DNA of 50,195 bases. Origin: Candidatus Magasanikiibacteriota bacterium (GTDB lineage: Bacteria > Patescibacteriota > Patescibacteriia > Magasanikbacterales > GWA2-37-8). How positions within the stretch are numbered: position 1 is the first letter of the stretch; each line of letters begins with the position of its first letter. A model generated the notes under the pieces. The model saw only the letters and a list, made by a program, of their open reading frames with translations. It did not search any database and had not been told where the DNA came from. The stretch covers positions 1 through 50,195 of the forward strand of contig SICD01000003.1 of NCBI GenBank assembly GCA_009694865.1, given 5' to 3'. This document shows, piece after piece, positions 48,038 to 50,195 of this stretch. Made by a program: the position numbers and the translations under genes.

Positions 48038-49918
48038 TTATTCTTGTATCGTAATCCCTGGGGCGCCACTAAACGCTTTGGTCTGCGGCACGCCCATAAT
48101 GGTTTCAATTTCCGATTGTTCCAGCGTTTCTTTTTCTAAGAGACTTACCACCATTTTTTCTAGTGTAGCACGATTTGCCTCAATTGTCTGCTTTGCCACA
48201 CCCTCTGCCTCTATCATAATTCGTTTAATTTCGGAGTCAATGGCTTCGGCGGTTTTGTCGCTATAATCACGCTCTTCGCCCGTGCGACCACCCATAAACA
48301 CCATATCTTCTTGTTCGCCAAAAGTGCGCGGTCCTAGGGTATCACTCATGCCATAACGCGTTACCATATTATGCGCAATGTGCGTGGCATTTTTAAGGTC
48401 ACTCGAAGGGCCGGTAGAAATTTGCATGTCGCCAAAAATCATTTTTTCTACCACATAACCACCCAAGGCCATGGCTAATTCATCTTTAAACTGGGCCAAA
48501 GTATGGTAATGGCGGTCGTAATCCGGCATCTTTAATGTATAACCACCAGCCTGGCCACGGGAGATAATAGAAACTTTACGCACCGGATCGGAGTGCGGCA
48601 AAAGGTAACCCACAATCGCGTGCCCGGCTTCGTGATAGGCGGTCATTTTTTTCTCATGATCAGAAATAATCCGGCTTTTGCGCTCGGGACCGAGGAGCAC
48701 TTTTTCGATACTCTCCAAAACTTCTTTCTCACCAATTTCGGTAAGCACCCGGCGCACTGCCAAAATAGCCGCTTCGTTTAAAAGATTCGCTAAATCCGCA
48801 CCGGAAAACCCAGGCGTACGTTCGGCAACTTTACGAATACTCACACCCACAGCCAACTTTTTATTACGAGCATGAATACCCAAAATTTCTTCACGATCTT
48901 TAATGTCTGGGAGATCAATCACGACGCGGCGATCAAAACGACCTGGTCGAAGGAGCGCTGGATCTAAAACGTCGGGACGATTGGTAGCGGCCATAACGAT
49001 AACACCTAAGTTAGGTTCAAACCCATCCATCTCCACTAGGATCTGGTTCAGGGTTTGTTCACGCTCATCATGCCCACCGCCCATACCGGCTCCGCGTCGG
49101 CGGCCCACCGCGTCAATTTCGTCGATGAAGACAATGGACGGAGCCGCTTTTTTGGCTTTTGCAAATAAATCACGTACACGAGAAGCGCCCACCCCCACAA
49201 ACATTTCCACAAATTCCGATCCGCTCATGTGAAAAAACGGCACGTTAGCTTCGCCAGCCACCGCTTTGGCGAGCAAGGTTTTGCCGGTACCAGGCGAACC
49301 AGTTAACAACACGCCTTTAGGAATTTTCGCTCCCATGTCGGTAAACTTTTTCTGGTCTTTTAAAAAATCCACCACTTCCACCAATTCTTCTTTGGCTTCT
49401 TTCGCGCCCGCCACATCGTTAAATGTTTTTTTGTCTTTAGCGTCTTCTGGTTTTACTTGGCGAGAGTTACTTTGTCCAAATCCCATCGCTTTGTTATTCA
49501 TCCCCTGCACACCGCGCGACATAAAATAAATTATCGCGACAAATAAAATAAGCGGCAAAATACTGGGGAGCAAATTAAGCAGCCAAAACTTCCAGGAACT
49601 TTCATCCTGCACTTCCACCGGCAGAGTCTTGCGTGCTTCATCCGTCACCCCATAATTTTTAATAATATCGCCAAACGATTCTTGCGGTTCTTTTTTCACC
49701 TGTTGTGGCTTGGCTTTATCGTCTTTCAGCGCTACTTCTAACATATCGCCCTTCACGACAATTTTTTTCACCGCGCCGGCATTAATTTCTTCCACCAGCT
49801 TGCCCACCCCAATCACCTCTGGTTTAAGGCTACTACCCCCGCGGAGCATGCTCAAAACACCCGCGATTAAAAACAGGCAGAGAAAAATAACAATAAAATT
49901 TTTAAGAAAGTTTCTCAT
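48038..49918 (-). CDS. ftsH: ATP-dependent zinc metalloprotease FtsH
   Basis: A membrane-bound AAA protease that degrades misfolded and regulatory membrane proteins. 626 residues: two N-terminal membrane helices ([17 protein letters not shown] and [17 protein letters not shown]) around an outward domain, then the AAA module with Walker [21 protein letters not shown], pore [15 protein letters not shown], Walker [16 protein letters not shown] and the second region of homology [20 protein letters not shown]. The protease zinc site is HEAGH ([14 protein letters not shown]). The pore region normally reads [10 protein letters not shown], so it is intact. Complete. A CCCCGC/GCGGGG hairpin (about 49928-49944) precedes the start. 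Confidence 0.98.
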   Translation of the reverse strand: MRNFLKNFIVIFLCLFLIAGVLSMLRGGSSLKPEVIGVGKLVEEINAGAVKKIVVKGDMLEVALKDDKAKPQQVKKEPQESFGDIIKNYGVTDEARKTLPVEVQDESSWKFWLLNLLPSILPLILFVAIIYFMSRGVQGMNNKAMGFGQSNSRQVKPEDAKDKKTFNDVAGAKEAKEELVEVVDFLKDQKKFTDMGAKIPKGVLLTGSPGTGKTLLAKAVAGEANVPFFHMSGSEFVEMFVGVGASRVRDLFAKAKKAAPSIVFIDEIDAVGRRRGAGMGGGHDEREQTLNQILVEMDGFEPNLGVIVMAATNRPDVLDPALLRPGRFDRRVVIDLPDIKDREEILGIHARNKKLAVGVSIRKVAERTPGFSGADLANLLNEAAILAVRRVLTEIGEKEVLESIEKVLLGPERKSRIISDHEKKMTAYHEAGHAIVGYLLPHSDPVRKVSIISRGQAGGYTLKMPDYDRHYHTLAQFKDELAMALGGYVVEKMIFGDMQISTGPSSDLKNATHIAHNMVTRYGMSDTLGPRTFGEQEDMVFMGGRTGEERDYSDKTAEAIDSEIKRIMIEAEGVAKQTIEANRATLEKMVVSLLEKETLEQSEIETIMGVPQTKAFSGAPGITIQE

Positions 49919-50050
49919 ATAGTATTCCCCGCTGTGAGCGGGGTAGGGGTGTGTGAACCGCCGGGGGTATTAATTCACATTCTACTAAATAATTTACCAC
50001 ACAATGAAATCAACTTTACTCTATTTTCTCTAAAAATGCAAGGGTACGTT

Positions 50051-50105
50051 GTAGATACAAATAACGGTTACCGAAACCTATCGGGTAGATACTAATTCGG
50101 TTACC
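50051..50105 (+). repeat. two direct repeats before the edge gene (possible IS end)
   Basis: GTAGATAC...CGGTTACC occurs twice, at 50051-50072 and 50085-50105, with 18 or so identical positions. Tandem sites of this kind at the outer end of an open frame suit transposase-binding sites. Confidence 0.5.
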
Positions 50106-50118
50106 ATGGTGATCATAT

Positions 50119-50195
50119 GAATATGACCACCAAAAACAACATCTACAGCGAACATTTGTCGGAATGGCTTAAAGCCAGAAAGGACAAAAAGAAAC
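50119..50195 (+). CDS. start of a gene cut by the window edge (possible transposase)
   Basis: ATG 50119 opens a frame to the window end: MNMTTKNNIYSEHLSEWLKA, then RKDKKK. Only 25 residues are visible. The basic helix and the tandem repeats upstream suggest a transposase, as the N-terminal helix-turn-helix of IS481-like enzymes can look like this, but the evidence is thin. Confidence 0.35.

Overview
The window looks like a piece of a Candidate Phyla Radiation (Patescibacteria) chromosome, most likely Parcubacteria-like. Evidence: a small-genome gene set with short intergenic gaps; families typical of these bacteria (T4SS-pilin-type two-helix protein, DUF4012 membrane protein, membrane-anchored baseplate-J-like protein, PilB without other pilus genes nearby, RNase J with a long N-terminal extension); few Shine-Dalgarno sequences; and sigma70-type promoters with 17-nt spacers. 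UGA is used as a stop codon, which argues against the recoded Gracilibacteria/Absconditabacteria. The assignment is inferred from gene content only.

Layout. 1-3.5 kb (minus): queA (cut by the window edge), mltG, a sugar-phosphate nucleotidyltransferase and a PAP2 phosphatase. 3.6-4.9 kb (plus): tRNA-Ile(UAU) followed after 3 nt by an rluD-type pseudouridine synthase carrying three in-frame repeat insertions. 4.9-7.3 kb (minus): a complete SsuABC/ThiXYZ-like ABC importer. 7.5-8.5 kb: a GC-rich beta-propeller gene of foreign composition. 8.7-11.7 kb (plus): TrmB-like regulator, unknown protein, gmk, rplS. 11.8-17.7 kb (minus): unknown protein, uvrA, T4SS-pilin-like secreted protein, DsbA-like thioredoxin. 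17.9-24.5 kb (plus): secG, peptide-binding protein, a tRNA-Leu pseudogene and an intact tRNA-Leu(CAG), RNase J, two lipoproteins (one transglutaminase-like). 24.6-27.8 kb: GC-rich small membrane protein, rnpB, ribH, ribE, unknown protein, HicBA toxin-antitoxin. 28-31 kb (plus): polyprenyl-phosphate sugar transferase, four-helix-bundle protein, glycosyltransferase. 31-33.5 kb (minus): Nramp-related transporter with a PRC/MgtE_N/CBS partner. 33.7-38 kb (plus): DUF4012 protein and a large surface protein. 38-41.7 kb: miaA, a 29-codon orphan transcription unit, and a T-box-controlled operon ending in thrS. 41.8-46 kb (minus): baseplate-J-like protein, pilB, multispan membrane protein. 46.2-47.3 kb: GC-rich TPR/TSP3/OmpA lipoprotein. 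47.4-49.9 kb (minus): unknown protein and ftsH. The right edge enters what may be an insertion sequence.

The most striking theme is a set of dispersed palindromic repeats that lie not only between genes but inside them: three in rluD, one or two in queA, one at the P12 position of RNase P RNA, two in a broken tRNA-Leu, and one in the linker of the thrS T-box. Protein and RNA function appears to be kept in all but the broken tRNA. The second highlight is the T-box itself: a very short Stem I with a Thr codon (ACC) in the terminal loop, combined with a clear transcription terminator/antiterminator switch. The third is a set of three self-contained GC-rich single-gene units (7.5, 24.7 and 46.2 kb), each with its own promoter and strong ribosome binding site, which look horizontally acquired.
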